Notes under the pieces: generated by a model | What the model was told of the DNA's origin: nothing | Database searches by the model: none | Seen by the model: only the letters and a program-made list of their open reading frames with translations | Made by a program: the position numbers and the translations under genes | From: a virus | Virus record (IMG/VR): IMGVR_UViG_3300001849_000285 | Span: 1-29,707 of that record | Reading direction: 5' to 3' (one strand) | DNA length: 29,707 nucleotides | In this document: one piece after another, positions 1 to 8,484 of the stretch | Numbering within the stretch: position 1 is the first letter of the stretch | Layout of the letters: every line of letters begins with the position of its first letter

Positions 1-72
1 CATGTGTCGTTTACGGCGACGTTTCCTGAAATGCACGATTTTTGGACGCACTGTCAACAATTAGCGATATAG
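1..72 (+). CDS. C-terminal end of an unidentified protein (partial)
   Basis: Frame 1 is open from the window edge to a TAG at 70-72 and gives about 23 residues ending ...WTHCQQLAI. It is chosen over the other two frames because its stop lies 11 nt before the ATG at 84, which matches the tight spacing of the following genes. Frame 2 is also open, to 64, so the assignment is not certain. Too little is visible to name a function. Confidence 0.4.
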   Translation, partial: HVSFTATFPEMHDFWTHCQQLAI

Positions 73-83
73 AGAGAACACGT

Positions 84-839
84 ATGCAACTACCTGATTT
101 AACCCTCGTTCGGCAATTAGTGTCGATTGATTCCCGTATGGATGCCACGCTTGATAGTGGTGTAAAGATGGATTCGTATTTTCATACGGCTACGGCGTCT
201 CAGTGGCTTCGAAAAGATTTTATTGATACGGTGCGCCAGTATCGCAGTAAAGAGAAATATACCTCAGGCTATGAATATTTTTGTGGAAATGGATTACTGG
301 GGTTTGAAATGCTTGGCTTTAATTTTGTCGAGCATATGACATTTACGGATTATTACGATGTCGCCTTACAGGAATGTATGGATACGGCATTTTTTAATGG
401 TTTGACTTCACGAGTTCGCACACAGTGCGTGACCAGTGTCAGTGAATTACCATCTACCACACAATTTGATTTCGTGGTCAGTGTTCCTCCTCATATTAAT
501 GGTACCTTACATGATGTGCGTCAACGGTTATTGACAACACCTTCAGTATGGGCACCGGGATACCCCAAAGCGGCTGATGCTGAAAATATTTTACGAATGG
601 TCGATGAGGATTGGGCACAACATTCCGACTTCTTTACGCATCTGGGTGCTCACACGACCGAAGACGTGGATGTGTTTATATACGAACCGTTGTTATATCC
701 CGAATTAATCGCGTCCATTCAAGAAGGCGGTTTCTATATTTACGAAGGATATGATATTCCACACTTGTTTGAACAGATGCCCGCCAAAGCGCAACCTGAA
801 ATTCATCAGTATGGAAAGATTTATCATTTGAAAAAGTAA
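84..839 (+). CDS. SAM-dependent methyltransferase-like protein
   Basis: A 251-residue protein that looks like a class I methyltransferase. Residues 64-72 (YFCGNGLLG region) match the glycine-rich SAM-binding loop, D89 sits where the acidic residue ending strand 2 is expected, and SVPPHI (133-138) resembles the (N/D/S)PP motif IV of enzymes that methylate planar nitrogens. The ATG at 84 is preferred over a TTG at 42 because AGAGAGA lies just upstream and the TTG would overlap the preceding reading frame. Six nt separate it from the next gene, so the two are probably co-transcribed. The substrate is unknown; the neighbours suggest a sugar, glycan or nucleotide. The motif I match is moderate, so the fold is likelier than the exact chemistry. 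Confidence 0.55.
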   Translation: MQLPDLTLVRQLVSIDSRMDATLDSGVKMDSYFHTATASQWLRKDFIDTVRQYRSKEKYTSGYEYFCGNGLLGFEMLGFNFVEHMTFTDYYDVALQECMDTAFFNGLTSRVRTQCVTSVSELPSTTQFDFVVSVPPHINGTLHDVRQRLLTTPSVWAPGYPKAADAENILRMVDEDWAQHSDFFTHLGAHTTEDVDVFIYEPLLYPELIASIQEGGFYIYEGYDIPHLFEQMPAKAQPEIHQYGKIYHLKK

Positions 840-844
840 GAACT

Positions 845-1864
845 ATGAAAATTCTTGTGACGGGTGGTGCAGGATTTATCGGGCACCACCTCATTGAATC
901 ATTATTAGTGGAAACTGATTGGGACATTGTTTGTGTAGATCGATTGGATTATAGTGGTAATCTCAATCGACTGCATGAAGTCTTATCGCACTATTCTGAA
1001 CAGGACCGGCGACGAGTCTCGTTTGTGTTTCATGATCTCCGTGCGCCGATTAATCCGCAAGTACGAAAAGCGATTGGCACAGTACAGTATATTGTACATC
1101 TAGCCGCAGGTTCCCATGTAGATCGTTCTATCGAATATCCGCTTGATTTTGTGATGGATAATGTGGTCGGTACCGCACATCTATTAGAATATGCTCGCAC
1201 GTGTACCGATTTGGATTTATTGGTCTATTTTTCGACCGATGAAATTTTTGGACCTGCGGATGCCTTGACCGCGTTTCGAGAAAATGATCGGTATAATTCC
1301 ACGAATCCCTATTCTGCGACCAAAGCCGGGGGTGAAGAACTTGTTGTCGCGTATGCAAACACATATCATGTTCCGGCGATTGTTACGCATACCATGAATG
1401 TCTTTGGACCTCGCCAACATCCCGAAAAGTATATTCCCTCATGCATTCGTAAAATTCGAGATGGAGAAACTATCGCGGTTCATGCGAATCCGTCAAAAAC
1501 AAAAGCGGGTTCTCGACATTATATTCATGCCAGCGATGTTGCCTCAGCGGTTTTATTTTTATTACGATTTAATCGGTCTGAATTACTGCGTCAACCCAGT
1601 GCAACCCTCTGTCAGAAATTTAATATTGTCGGGTCTCAAGAAATCGATAATTTAGAACTTGCACAGATTATTGCTCACATTCAACAGAAACCGTTATGTT
1701 ATGAATTGATTGACTATCATACGGCCCGACCCGGACATGATTTGCGATATGCCTTAGATGGGTCGAAGATGCGTAATATGGGTTGGCAACCGGCCCCCAT
1801 TCATGATAGACTGATACATACGGTTCAATGGTCGTTACTTCATCATAGGTGGCTCGAAATATGA
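845..1864 (+). CDS. NAD-dependent epimerase/dehydratase, dTDP-glucose 4,6-dehydratase-like
   Basis: A 339-residue extended short-chain dehydrogenase. It begins MKILVTGGAGFIG, the GxxGxxG NAD-binding Rossmann motif (residues 7-13). It has STDE at 130-133, the Thr-Asp-Glu signature of RmlB-type 4,6-dehydratases, and the catalytic YxxxK as YSATK (156-160). Its length is typical of RmlB (about 340-360). The enzyme would convert an NDP-glucose to its 4-keto-6-deoxy form in the cytoplasm. No rmlA, rmlC or rmlD partner is visible here, so it probably draws on host sugar nucleotides or acts on a related substrate. Its stop overlaps the next start as ATGA (1861-1864), indicating translational coupling. 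Confidence 0.85.
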   Translation: MKILVTGGAGFIGHHLIESLLVETDWDIVCVDRLDYSGNLNRLHEVLSHYSEQDRRRVSFVFHDLRAPINPQVRKAIGTVQYIVHLAAGSHVDRSIEYPLDFVMDNVVGTAHLLEYARTCTDLDLLVYFSTDEIFGPADALTAFRENDRYNSTNPYSATKAGGEELVVAYANTYHVPAIVTHTMNVFGPRQHPEKYIPSCIRKIRDGETIAVHANPSKTKAGSRHYIHASDVASAVLFLLRFNRSELLRQPSATLCQKFNIVGSQEIDNLELAQIIAHIQQKPLCYELIDYHTARPGHDLRYALDGSKMRNMGWQPAPIHDRLIHTVQWSLLHHRWLEI

Positions 1865-2649
1865 CGTTTTCAACAATTGTTCGTCCGACCGTGTTTAAAC
1901 CAGCACGAGAGACGTTTGTCAAGACTCAACCCTTATCTTATTGTGTGATTGATAATTTTGTAGAACCTGCGATTGCTGAACAATTAGTCGCAGAATTTCC
2001 ATCATACACCGAGGAATCGCTGTGGAATGGGAATTATGCCAATCCTCTAGAAATTAAAAAGACATGTAATATTTGGGATCGTTTTCCACAAACTACCTAT
2101 TCCGTTTTACAATATTTTCAATCTGCGTTGTTTGTTTCATATCTGCGGTATTTGACTCATGAGATTGAATTACTCGTTGATCCCGGATTACATGGTGGCG
2201 GATGGCATAGTCACGCACGCGGGGGTATTCTTAATCCACATATGGATTATGATGCCCATCCGAAGATTCCGAATTTTCAACGTCGATTGAATATGATTCT
2301 GTATCTGACTCCGGCATGGCAAGAGACATGGGGTGGGCATCTTGGTTTATTTGGAAATTCAACCGATGCGCCCTATATCGAAATTGCACCGTTATTTAAT
2401 AGGGCTGTGATTTTTATTACAACAGATCAGTATCATGGTATCAGTCGTCCCATTACCTGTCCTTCAACCGTATCACGGCAATCTCTTGCGGTGTATTATG
2501 GTATTCCATTAACACAACAGAATCGGACTCGACGCCGCGCTCTCTTTGCTCCAACAAAAGACCAACAAGATGATCCGACCATTCAGGATTTAATTGAACG
2601 TCGTAAAGATGTCACATCGGAACATGTTATGGATTGGAGTCGAATCTGA
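1861..2649 (+). CDS. 2-oxoglutarate/Fe(II)-dependent oxygenase (prolyl-4-hydroxylase-like fold)
   Basis: A 262-residue protein with the facial triad of 2OG-Fe(II) oxygenases: HMD (H127, D129) and a distal histidine in QYHGISRP (H192). A downstream arginine in SRQSLAVYY (R206) is placed to bind 2-oxoglutarate. The preceding LNMILYLTPAW...GGHLGLF segment is typical of the prolyl-hydroxylase-like double-stranded beta helix. These enzymes hydroxylate peptides, sugars or nucleobases; the target cannot be read here. The ATG at 1861 is chosen because it overlaps the previous stop as ATGA. An upstream GTG at 1849 is possible but would only add four residues. Confidence 0.8.
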   Translation: MTFSTIVRPTVFKPARETFVKTQPLSYCVIDNFVEPAIAEQLVAEFPSYTEESLWNGNYANPLEIKKTCNIWDRFPQTTYSVLQYFQSALFVSYLRYLTHEIELLVDPGLHGGGWHSHARGGILNPHMDYDAHPKIPNFQRRLNMILYLTPAWQETWGGHLGLFGNSTDAPYIEIAPLFNRAVIFITTDQYHGISRPITCPSTVSRQSLAVYYGIPLTQQNRTRRRALFAPTKDQQDDPTIQDLIERRKDVTSEHVMDWSRI

Positions 2650-4040
2650 TGATTTGGGCATTTGAAAAAGCATTTCCAGAATATGTCAATTTTATTGATT
2701 GTCCTGACGTAAATGCGTCTGGTATTCGTCGTTTTACACAGTCCCCGGTTTTTGGCACGTTTTTAACGGATTATCATTTTGGAAATGATTATATTTCTGC
2801 GACACGAACACAGAAGCACGATTTTTTACAGTTAGATGGGCAGACCTATACTTTTCAAACCAAACGTGTCACATCGTTAAATGACACAGATCGGTATGTT
2901 ATTCCCACGGGCGTCACACATCATCCTGAAAATTGGTGTGGAGACCCCGCAGGATTTTATCGTGTGCAAAATGCTCACGATGTTAATAAACGAAATCTGT
3001 TTCATTATTTACATCCTCGATATCTTCGTGATTTACAACAACAGCGGGCATTCTTATTACTTGATCAAACTCATGAAGGATATCAAACAGAATGGTTATG
3101 GGGATGGTTTCACTATCATTTGGAGCGATATCAAATTCCTGCTACGCAAATCATTTATATCACGGGAAATATGAAATCTCGCGAACAATATGAGCGATGG
3201 TGTGAGGTCCAGCATATACGCACACGCATGTATGTCGTACCCTTTCCGATTTTTGAACGAATGATTTATATGACGGCTCTGTATCGTGAAAAAGATCAGG
3301 GTCTTCCGCCACTTCCAACACTGGATGAACAAATTCAATTTAAGACACAACATCTTGAAGATATTCGTGCATTTAATATTCTTCAAAAACGTTTGCGTCG
3401 TCATCGTATGTGGTTTTATAAATTACTATCCGACCATGATTTATTGCGTGATGCGATTGTTAGTATGAATAAATTTACTGGGCATGATACACGCTATAAT
3501 GGTCGAGAAATGACACAGGATGATATTGAACGGTTGAATCAGAATTTGCCATTAGTTCCTCCACAGTATTTTTCACGGGATCCGTATTTGATCGATTTTA
3601 CCAGTGATCCCGGCGAGCCATACCAAAAAGAAATGAGTGAAGATATTATTCTTCGAACATGGGTATCGGTTATTAGTGAAGCGTCATTTGGGGATGATGA
3701 ACATACGTGTTTTATTAGTGAAAAAACATTTAAGAATTTTGCAACATGTCATCCGTTTTATATCATGGGGAATCGATATTCATTAGAAGTTCTTCGAGAA
3801 ATGGGATACCAGACATTTAGCCCCTATATTGATGAATCATATGACCGGTATTCGACATGGGAACGATTTGATGCCATCATTGAAAGTATGAAACGATTTT
3901 CTTTAAAAACGCCAAAGGAGAAACTCTTTGGTTTCTTAGGGTTACAAGAAATTTTACGTGAAAATCAAGAAAATTTGAAACGAAACGTGAAACAATTTCC
4001 TTCCGTCTTAGCGGATATGTTCAAATATATCGGAGAATAA
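2649..4040 (+). CDS. Putative glycosyltransferase-like protein of the surface/decoration cluster
   Basis: A 463-residue protein starting at an ATG that shares one base with the previous stop (TGATG), with GGAG upstream. Its clearest landmark lies around residues 354-390: FISEKTFKNFATCHPFYIMG followed by LREMGYQTF. This resembles the (I/V)(S/T)EK...(H)P...G donor-binding region of GT-B enzymes such as the alpha-1,3-fucosyltransferases. No classical N-terminal signature is obvious. Its place between an oxygenase and an SGNH-like protein in a tightly coupled run supports a role in glycan assembly. The family call is tentative; it could be a phage-specific enzyme of unknown activity. Confidence 0.45.
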   Translation: MIWAFEKAFPEYVNFIDCPDVNASGIRRFTQSPVFGTFLTDYHFGNDYISATRTQKHDFLQLDGQTYTFQTKRVTSLNDTDRYVIPTGVTHHPENWCGDPAGFYRVQNAHDVNKRNLFHYLHPRYLRDLQQQRAFLLLDQTHEGYQTEWLWGWFHYHLERYQIPATQIIYITGNMKSREQYERWCEVQHIRTRMYVVPFPIFERMIYMTALYREKDQGLPPLPTLDEQIQFKTQHLEDIRAFNILQKRLRRHRMWFYKLLSDHDLLRDAIVSMNKFTGHDTRYNGREMTQDDIERLNQNLPLVPPQYFSRDPYLIDFTSDPGEPYQKEMSEDIILRTWVSVISEASFGDDEHTCFISEKTFKNFATCHPFYIMGNRYSLEVLREMGYQTFSPYIDESYDRYSTWERFDAIIESMKRFSLKTPKEKLFGFLGLQEILRENQENLKRNVKQFPSVLADMFKYIGE

Positions 4041-4043
4041 CAC

Positions 4044-5072
4044 GTGTATTCTAGACAGTATGAATTTATCAATACAGATTTACGCCGAACTCGCGCTGCC
4101 GTGATTGGAATGGGCTGTTCTTTTGTGGAAGGTCAAGGCGCATTTGATGACGAAATGTATGAGATGTATGATTTTGAGGTCAAACGAGTTGGTCGTCCTG
4201 CCGCACTAGACGTTTCTGTAGAAGAACTTCGGCGTATTTCCATACGATATGATATTCCTTTTGATGAACAGACTCAAAATGTGAATTGGACGGTTATGGA
4301 ATATCGAAATGCTTTTGTGAATGTGTTATGCTCAAAATATCTTTTTCATGAATATACTCCCATTAATTTAGGATTACGGGGTCATGGTAATCGCGCTACT
4401 ATTAAAGAAGTTTATGCTCATCCCGCAATCGACTGGCATTTAATTGATAAATTAATTGTTGTATGGATGCCTTCGGGGTTAGAACGTTTTGATTTTGTAT
4501 CTGATATGTGGTTTGATGCTGCACATTGGGCGTGTTTATGGCCACAACCAGAAAATGTTCCTGTGAATAAACCTCGCTATAATATATGGAAAGGTTACAA
4601 AGAAGCTATATGGAGCGATAAATCAGAAGTACTTGAACAAATTATGAATGCCTGTGAATTGCAGACATGGTGTCAAGCGCATAATGCCGATTTGATCATT
4701 ACCCCTGCTTTTGATACAAGATATACTCGTGAATATTTTTTAAGTGCGCTCCGCAAAAATTATCATCGAACAATGGAATTGGAACGTCAAGAGAATCCTT
4801 ATATTCCAGAATGGCACAATGAGAACTTTCGGGCCGAGCATTTAATTGATTCTTTTCCGTGGAATAATTTTTTTCGGCCACAAGATTTTTTAACATTTTC
4901 TGATTTTACCTTGCAACAAGAAGGCATTTGTGGTAATAATATATGGGAATGGCTTGGAATAGGAACTCCGAAGCGATGGATGACTCCATGTTGTCATCCG
5001 TCAGCCAAAGCTCATGATTTATATGCAAAATTATTGAGCGAATATTTAGTGAATCAACAAATAGTCACATAA
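4044..5072 (+). CDS. SGNH/GDSL-hydrolase-like protein
   Basis: A 342-residue protein starting with GTG at 4044, served by GGAGA at 4032-4036, 3 nt after the previous stop. Residues 21-32 (IGMGCSFVEGQG) fit block I of SGNH hydrolases in the GCS variant, with S26 as candidate nucleophile. Near residue 317, CCHPSAKAHDLYA resembles block V, with His as catalytic base, although the usual Asp three residues before the His is not in place. SGNH enzymes are esterases or O-acyltransferases often acting on glycans. Two more SGNH-like genes lie at 10133-11852. Activity is inferred only from fold-level motifs. Confidence 0.5.
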   Translation: MYSRQYEFINTDLRRTRAAVIGMGCSFVEGQGAFDDEMYEMYDFEVKRVGRPAALDVSVEELRRISIRYDIPFDEQTQNVNWTVMEYRNAFVNVLCSKYLFHEYTPINLGLRGHGNRATIKEVYAHPAIDWHLIDKLIVVWMPSGLERFDFVSDMWFDAAHWACLWPQPENVPVNKPRYNIWKGYKEAIWSDKSEVLEQIMNACELQTWCQAHNADLIITPAFDTRYTREYFLSALRKNYHRTMELERQENPYIPEWHNENFRAEHLIDSFPWNNFFRPQDFLTFSDFTLQQEGICGNNIWEWLGIGTPKRWMTPCCHPSAKAHDLYAKLLSEYLVNQQIVT

Positions 5073-5075
5073 ATA
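5068..5075 (+). promoter_or_regulatory. T4-late-type promoter octamer CATAAATA
   Basis: CATAAATA resembles the T4 late -10 element TATAAATA. It straddles the end of the SGNH-like gene and lies 23 nt before the start of the 36-residue ORF. Similar octamers also occur inside genes by chance in this AT-rich DNA, so only the position supports it. Confidence 0.35.
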
Positions 5076-5098
5076 TTTTATAAAAAAGGAGGAGTCGT

Positions 5099-5209
5099 AT
5101 GAATGTTATAGTGTCATTCTATAAATGGATCTTGCGTCGAATTCGCATTTATAAGATACGGCGACATATTGATAAAATTCGCAAACACGATCCGTATATT
5201 TACGATTAA
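5099..5209 (+). CDS. Small basic protein, 36 residues
   Basis: A short ORF, MNVIVSFYKWILRR... to ...DPYIYD, ending in TAA at 5207-5209. It has a near-perfect Shine-Dalgarno (AAGGAGGAG, 5086-5094) at ideal spacing, the strongest in this part of the window, and fills the space between two larger genes almost exactly. It is rich in Arg, Lys and Ile with a hydrophobic start (residues 3-12), so it could be a peripheral membrane or nucleic-acid-binding peptide. No family is recognised. Confidence 0.6.
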   Translation: MNVIVSFYKWILRRIRIYKIRRHIDKIRKHDPYIYD

Positions 5210-5220
5210 AAAGGATAATT

Positions 5221-6738
5221 ATGAGTGAGTATGGGCTTTCTGCTGATGTGGCTGAATCGCAATTAAAAGAAATTTCGCCAACGATGTGTTATGCGAAATG
5301 GCTTCAAGTTTCGTTACATTTAACGAATGGTCGTACTCATAGTTGTTATCATCCCCCCACGCATATTATTCCTCTAGAAGATTTGAAACGTAATCCATCT
5401 GTGTTGCATAATACTTCGCAAAAAAAGATGGAACGCGAACAAATGTTAAATGGAGAAAAACCTGAAGGTTGCTCGTATTGCTGGAATATTGAAGCCACGG
5501 GCAATCGAAGTGACCGAATTTATCGTTCTGGTGAATATTGGGCACAAAATGGACGCCGAGACATTGAAGAAGCCGGTTCGACCGGTGATGTTCGTCCACG
5601 ATATGTTGAAGTTAATTTTAATCAAGCCTGTAATTTTAAATGTATGTATTGTTCACCGCATCTCAGCCATAGTTGGGAAGAAGATGTCCATGAACATGGG
5701 CCATTTATGATTACCAATCCGTCTGGACATCGAGTAGGACATAATGATATTGTTTATCTTGAAAAAGAACAATTAATGCCGTTTAAAGGGAATCCTCAAG
5801 ATAATCCATACGTGGAAGCCTTTTGGAAGTGGTGGCCAGATATCTATCGTCATCTTGAAGTTTTTCGTTTAACCGGTGGCGAACCGTTGATGGATGTCAA
5901 CACATATAAGATTTTAGATTTTATCTATGAACATCCAAATGCATGGCTTGAATTAAGTATTACGTCAAATTTATGCCCCCCAAAATCGAGTTTGTTTGAG
6001 ACATTTGTTGAAAAACTTCAAAACATTGAAAAGACTCAAGTATGGCATGACCCACTTCGGTTTAATCCGGGTTCTGGGAATAATTGGTATGTCAATAATG
6101 CGGTTAAACACACATCTATTTTTGTGAGTTTAGATTCAGTCGGGTCTCAGGCTGAATATATTCGTGATGGTTTACAATTTGATCTGTTACAGAAAAATGT
6201 TCGTCATTTATTAGATAATACCATTTATACGACGGTTACGTTTATTAACACGTTTAATGCCCTAAGTGTACCTCGTTTTGAAGATTTCTTGGCATATATT
6301 TTATCGCTTCGTCGCGAATATGCCAAGAGTCGTCAAGGAATACGCTATGTAAAAATTGATGTTGATGATCCATATATGACACATCCTGATCGAGAAGTAT
6401 TACCTGTTCAACGGGTATGGTTTGATATTCCATTGCTTCGTTATCCGGATTGGCAAAGTATTCAAGTTCTTCCCAATAAATACGTTTCATACATGGAAAA
6501 TGCGATTCAATTCATGGAAGAAAATCAAAATGTTGATGATTTTGTTGGATTCTATGATTTTGAAATTGATAAAGCCAAGAGAAATTGGCAGTGGATGAAA
6601 GAGCGTTCCAAGTTACCGATTACAGAGATACGACGCCATAAGAAAAACTTTATAGATTTTTATAAACAATATGATTTGCGTCGAAACAAAAATTTTATTA
6701 AAACCTTTCCAGAATTAGCTGAGTTGTTACATGATTGA
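5221..6738 (+). CDS. Radical SAM enzyme (phage 'twitch'-type)
   Basis: A 505-residue protein with the radical SAM cluster motif CX3CX2C as CNFKCMYC (C137, C141, C144). GGEP follows in RLTGGEPLMD near residue 219, the SAM-binding motif of the partial TIM barrel. An upstream GCSYCW pair (C84, C87) and a further Cys at 42 may bind metal or structure the N-terminus. The enzyme would generate a 5'-deoxyadenosyl radical; its substrate is unknown. AAGGA precedes the ATG at 5221. Its last codons overlap the carbamoyltransferase start (ATGATTGA, 6731-6738), so the two are translationally coupled and probably act in one pathway. Confidence 0.88.
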   Translation: MSEYGLSADVAESQLKEISPTMCYAKWLQVSLHLTNGRTHSCYHPPTHIIPLEDLKRNPSVLHNTSQKKMEREQMLNGEKPEGCSYCWNIEATGNRSDRIYRSGEYWAQNGRRDIEEAGSTGDVRPRYVEVNFNQACNFKCMYCSPHLSHSWEEDVHEHGPFMITNPSGHRVGHNDIVYLEKEQLMPFKGNPQDNPYVEAFWKWWPDIYRHLEVFRLTGGEPLMDVNTYKILDFIYEHPNAWLELSITSNLCPPKSSLFETFVEKLQNIEKTQVWHDPLRFNPGSGNNWYVNNAVKHTSIFVSLDSVGSQAEYIRDGLQFDLLQKNVRHLLDNTIYTTVTFINTFNALSVPRFEDFLAYILSLRREYAKSRQGIRYVKIDVDDPYMTHPDREVLPVQRVWFDIPLLRYPDWQSIQVLPNKYVSYMENAIQFMEENQNVDDFVGFYDFEIDKAKRNWQWMKERSKLPITEIRRHKKNFIDFYKQYDLRRNKNFIKTFPELAELLHD

Positions 6739-8203
6739 ATGGGGAATTACCGCAGGGTCACATGATGCATCTATTGCGGTCATTGATGGACACTATATTC
6801 GTTATGCGTCACAAGCCGAACGATATAGTGGTCGTAAGAATGATAAAGAGTTAAACAATGCGTTAATAGAAGCTGCTCTTCAATATGGTGAGCCGACGCT
6901 TATTCATTGGTATGAAAATTCCTATAAAAAGCGATTGCGCCAGTGGTGGGCGGGTCAACCATCATCACCAATTCATCCATCTCATACTCTTCAAAATTTT
7001 GATGCTTTTAAGAAAATTACCACTCCATTTAAATGGATGAATGGAAATCATCATAAGAGTCATGCCGCCGCAGGATTTTATACCTCAGGATTTGATGAAG
7101 CGGCTATTCTTGTTGTCGATGCCATTGGGGAATTTGTGACAACAAGTATTTGGAAAGCTCATGATCAAACGATGAAATTGCTCTATGAAGAACGCTATCC
7201 GAATTCTCTAGGATTGTGGTATTCAGCAATGACTCAACGAATTGGTTTAAAGCCCAATGAAGAAGAATATATTTTGATGGGTGCTGCGTCCTATGGAGAC
7301 CCTTCTGTCTTTTATAAAGATATTAAAAAAACATTCTTCGAACCTTCGGATACCTATTCATTAAAAGAAAATCTTCATCGTGGGTGTTTGTGGTGGAGAG
7401 CCGATGAAGAATGGGATGAACAAACAAAATATGATATTGCCGCATCAACCCAATTAATTTATGAAGAAATTTTTGAACGATTGGTTTATAAAACTCTTCG
7501 TATGACCAAAATGAATAATTTGGTATTGATGGGTGGTTGTGCATTAAATTGCAAGGCTAATACGATTTCGCTTAAATATTTTGATAATGTATGGATTATG
7601 CCGAATCCCGGAGATTCTGGTTCTGCCATCGGTGCCGTTGTTGCCAATCGTCCACGTTCGCTCTATTGGCTTGGTCCCTACTTAGGTGAAAATATTGTAG
7701 GGTCGTATCCTATTGATAAAATTATTCATCATTTACAAACACGACAGATTGTTGGTGTCGCCAATGGACGAGCAGAATTTGGTCCTCGCGCACTGGGGAA
7801 TCGAAGTTTATTTGCCGACCCACGTTCAAAAGATATTCGTGATCGTGTAAACGAAATTAAAAAGCGGCAAGCCTTTCGACCATTTGCTCCTGTTATTCTT
7901 GAGCAGTATGCGAATCAATATTTTGATATGCCAATTAGTCAGACTCCGTATATGCAATTTGTCGTGAAGTGTCGGTATCCCGAAGAGTATCCCGGTATTG
8001 TTCATGTCGATGGCACAAGTCGTGTACAAACAGTATCGTTTGATCAACATCCAGAATTATATAAACTACTTAAAAAATGGTTTAGTTTGACCGGTTGCCC
8101 AATGCTGTTAAATACTAGTTTAAATATTCGCGGAGAAGCTATGGTTAATAATAGAGCAGATGCCCGTCGATTTCAAGAGACATATCATGTTCCTGTTGTG
8201 TAA
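6731..8203 (+). CDS. Carbamoyltransferase (NodU/CmcH/TobZ family)
   Basis: A 490-residue O-carbamoyltransferase. The N-terminal Kae1/Hsp70-like domain shows GITAGSHDASIAVI and NHHKSHAAAGF (the metal-binding histidine region), then LMGGCALNCKAN and PGDSGSAIGA. The C-terminal YrdC-like domain carries the hallmark EFGPRALGNRS (around residues 347-358). Such enzymes make carbamoyl-adenylate from carbamoyl phosphate and ATP and transfer the carbamoyl group to a hydroxyl of a sugar or small molecule. It is somewhat shorter than NodU (about 560-600). Coupling to the radical SAM gene and proximity to sugar-nucleotide and methyl/hydroxyl-modifying genes suggest modification of a glycan or nucleotide. 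Confidence 0.9.
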   Translation: MIEWGITAGSHDASIAVIDGHYIRYASQAERYSGRKNDKELNNALIEAALQYGEPTLIHWYENSYKKRLRQWWAGQPSSPIHPSHTLQNFDAFKKITTPFKWMNGNHHKSHAAAGFYTSGFDEAAILVVDAIGEFVTTSIWKAHDQTMKLLYEERYPNSLGLWYSAMTQRIGLKPNEEEYILMGAASYGDPSVFYKDIKKTFFEPSDTYSLKENLHRGCLWWRADEEWDEQTKYDIAASTQLIYEEIFERLVYKTLRMTKMNNLVLMGGCALNCKANTISLKYFDNVWIMPNPGDSGSAIGAVVANRPRSLYWLGPYLGENIVGSYPIDKIIHHLQTRQIVGVANGRAEFGPRALGNRSLFADPRSKDIRDRVNEIKKRQAFRPFAPVILEQYANQYFDMPISQTPYMQFVVKCRYPEEYPGIVHVDGTSRVQTVSFDQHPELYKLLKKWFSLTGCPMLLNTSLNIRGEAMVNNRADARRFQETYHVPVV

Positions 8204-8205
8204 TC

Positions 8206-8484
8206 ATGGCCCACGTTATTCAATTCCCACAAAAATTTGAACGCAAAAAAATTCGTATACCGATACGAACGCAAAAAGAACTCGATTTTCTTTTATTTGC
8301 TGTGAATGTATTTTATTGGCAAACAACAGATACGCCTGTATGGATGACAATTCAAGATTTAAGTAAACTTGATCCATATATTGTGATTGAAGCTATTGAC
8401 AAAGCCCTCGACAATGTATTAATATCTACTGAAGTCAAGTTAACTCTTAGACACATTCGTTCACAAATTGAAGAACTCCCATGA
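8206..8484 (+). CDS. Hypothetical protein, 92 residues
   Basis: A small protein starting 2 nt after the carbamoyltransferase stop and overlapping the next start by ATGA (8481-8484). Its N-terminus is basic (QKFERKKIRIPIRTQKE), followed by an amphipathic helical stretch. No signal peptide, metal site or known motif is seen. Tight coupling on both sides argues that it is a real gene. Confidence 0.65.
   Translation: MAHVIQFPQKFERKKIRIPIRTQKELDFLLFAVNVFYWQTTDTPVWMTIQDLSKLDPYIVIEAIDKALDNVLISTEVKLTLRHIRSQIEELP

Noticed and set aside
845-1864. A full dTDP-rhamnose pathway
   Set aside because: Only the RmlB-like step is present; no RmlA, RmlC or RmlD homologue is seen in the window.
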